A DNA stretch of 6,686 nucleotides from contig ONXE01000171.1 in the NCBI GenBank assembly GCA_900321775.1, forward strand, positions 1 to 6,686, in the 5' to 3' direction. Every line of letters starts with the position of its first letter. Position 1 is the first letter of the stretch. Shown here piece by piece: positions 5,670 to 6,686 of this stretch. The notes under the pieces were generated by a model that saw nothing but the letters and a program-made list of their open reading frames with translations, made no database searches and was not told the origin of the DNA. The position numbers were made by a program, and so were the translations under genes. The stretch is from an uncultured Bacteroidales bacterium (GTDB taxonomy: Bacteria; Bacteroidota; Bacteroidia; Bacteroidales; Paludibacteraceae).

Positions 5670-6686
5670 TTACACTACTTTAATATACTTATCCAACTCA
5701 TCCCAGAAGCACTGCGGGAGATAAACGTTTGGTAATGATGCTGCTTCCATAAACATCGGTGCAACGTCCTCAGGTGTGTATCCTGCAATGCCGCAGCCGA
5801 CGGCAGTTACAAGGTAGTTGTGATCCGGGTCTGCCAAGGCATGTTCCGTGAAACGACCAACAGCCTTTTCCATCTCTTCCAATCCATCCATCGTCGGGAG
5901 AGCATAGCACAGACCGGTTCTTCCTTCACCAACGCCCCATTCTGCATGGAAATACTTGTACGCATAAGCTGCTGCGCCACCGTAATGCTGTCCTTCTTTA
6001 TTGCTACCAAACACAAAGATTTGTTCGGACTTCAGGAAGTCGATATTATCCGGTGACACACGGTGGTTCTCGTATGCCTTGATGCGCCAAATGATATGCC
6101 ACCATTCCGAAGGCAAACGTTTGTGCATTTCATATACGATATCAGCAGGTATTACCTTATAAAATGCTTCGGCAAAAGCACCGGTGATACAAGCAACTGT
6201 GTCGCTGTCGCCACCAATTGAGATAGCATTGCGGATGGCATCCTCAAAATCAGCAGACTCACCAAAAGCAGTGAATGCAGCAGGAACTGTTCCTTGACAT
6301 GTTTCGTCGAAGGAGTAAGTGCTCTGCAAACCCTTCAAGTCTTCATCAAACGTATAACCCAACTCGTCCTGCAGGAAATCCGCCACATCGCACTTGAGCG
6401 CGCCATGGCGCATCATGTACACGCCAACGGCTACAGCCTGTGCTCCTTTGAAGCCTTCCGGATGATTGTGGGTTACTTCCGCAGAGATCTTGGCCAGCCG
6501 CATGGCCTCATCCTTGCTCTTTGCCACCCATCCGCAAGCCGAAGCGCGCATAGCACTTCCGTTGCCAAAAGAGTTGTATGGCACCTTCTCTGCGGTCGGT
6601 GTGGCAAGCCACAAACCAAAACGTGCTCCGTAACCTCCCTTCGGATTAGGAAAATCCTTGTAGTATTCCTCCATAATCTCGATGAG
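5670..6686 (-). CDS. ADP-ribosylglycohydrolase (DraG/ARH type) fused to an FGSN-type phage-associated domain, N terminus off right edge
   Basis: The frame stays open to base 6686 (LIEI precedes the ATG at 6672-6674), so the true start, with the family's first metal-binding motif, is outside the window. Counting from that internal Met, residues 37-43 (GNGSAMR) and 153-159 (IGGDSDT, with Asp156 and Asp158 as likely metal ligands) are hallmarks of DraG-type enzymes. These remove ADP-ribose from proteins or small molecules using divalent metal ions. From about 212 a second domain follows: IFVFGSNKEGQHYGGAAAYA, a GRTGLCYALPT segment and VTAVGCGIAGYTPEDV. It resembles a small FGSN family known from phage-related proteins; its biochemical role is not established to my knowledge. 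The stop at 5670-5672 is 80 bases before the Fic gene, with no clear terminator or promoter between, so cotranscription is possible. The product is probably cytoplasmic. Confidence 0.85.
   Translation of the reverse strand, partial: LIEIMEEYYKDFPNPKGGYGARFGLWLATPTAEKVPYNSFGNGSAMRASACGWVAKSKDEAMRLAKISAEVTHNHPEGFKGAQAVAVGVYMMRHGALKCDVADFLQDELGYTFDEDLKGLQSTYSFDETCQGTVPAAFTAFGESADFEDAIRNAISIGGDSDTVACITGAFAEAFYKVIPADIVYEMHKRLPSEWWHIIWRIKAYENHRVSPDNIDFLKSEQIFVFGSNKEGQHYGGAAAYAYKYFHAEWGVGEGRTGLCYALPTMDGLEEMEKAVGRFTEHALADPDHNYLVTAVGCGIAGYTPEDVAPMFMEAASLPNVYLPQCFWDELDKYIKVV

Overview
The window looks like accessory DNA from a member of the Bacteroidota, probably Bacteroidales. The clearest sign is a promoter of the TTG-N20-TAnnTTTG type (1948-1978). 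The gene families also fit: a lipoprotein with a loose lipobox, an AlbA_2/ATPase regulator with TTEK-type repeats, a VbhA-like-plus-Fic protein and a secreted C1B-type peptidase. All genes are on the minus strand, so transcription runs from high to low coordinates. Genus and species cannot be told from this sequence.

In transcription order: (1) a DraG-type ADP-ribosylglycohydrolase fused to a second, FGSN-type domain; its N terminus lies beyond the right edge (5670-6686). (2) A Fic-domain protein (4471-5589) whose C-terminal tail has been put out of frame by an exact 23-bp tandem duplication; the lost tail is still readable down to 4379. (3) A probable operon of a secreted C1 cysteine peptidase (3219-4319), a hexapeptide-repeat O-acetyltransferase (2638-3204) and a hotdog-fold thioesterase (2220-2597). 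(4) A 337-bp intergenic region holding a good promoter and several inverted repeats. (5) An AlbA_2/ATPase regulator (343-1882) broken by a frameshifting deletion near residue 374. (6) A 39-codon remnant of the 3' end of a second copy of the peptidase (216-339). (7) The start of a rhodanese-like lipoprotein (1-219), cut by the left edge; its ATG overlaps the remnant's stop codon.

The main theme is genome remodelling. Two DNA-binding or toxin-like genes have each lost a C-terminal segment through a repeat-associated indel. A 122-bp direct repeat (218-339 and 3221-3342, 115 of 122 identical) brackets about 3 kb and shows that a peptidase paralogue once stood directly upstream of the rhodanese gene and was almost entirely replaced, with the AlbA_2 gene now abutting its stump. 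The peptidase, acetyltransferase and thioesterase genes appear intact. The ADP-ribosylglycohydrolase fusion next to a Fic AMPylase-family gene pairs two nucleotide-modification functions, which may hint at a conflict or signalling locus. I see no transposase, integrase, tRNA, rRNA or CRISPR array, and no convincing complete new system.
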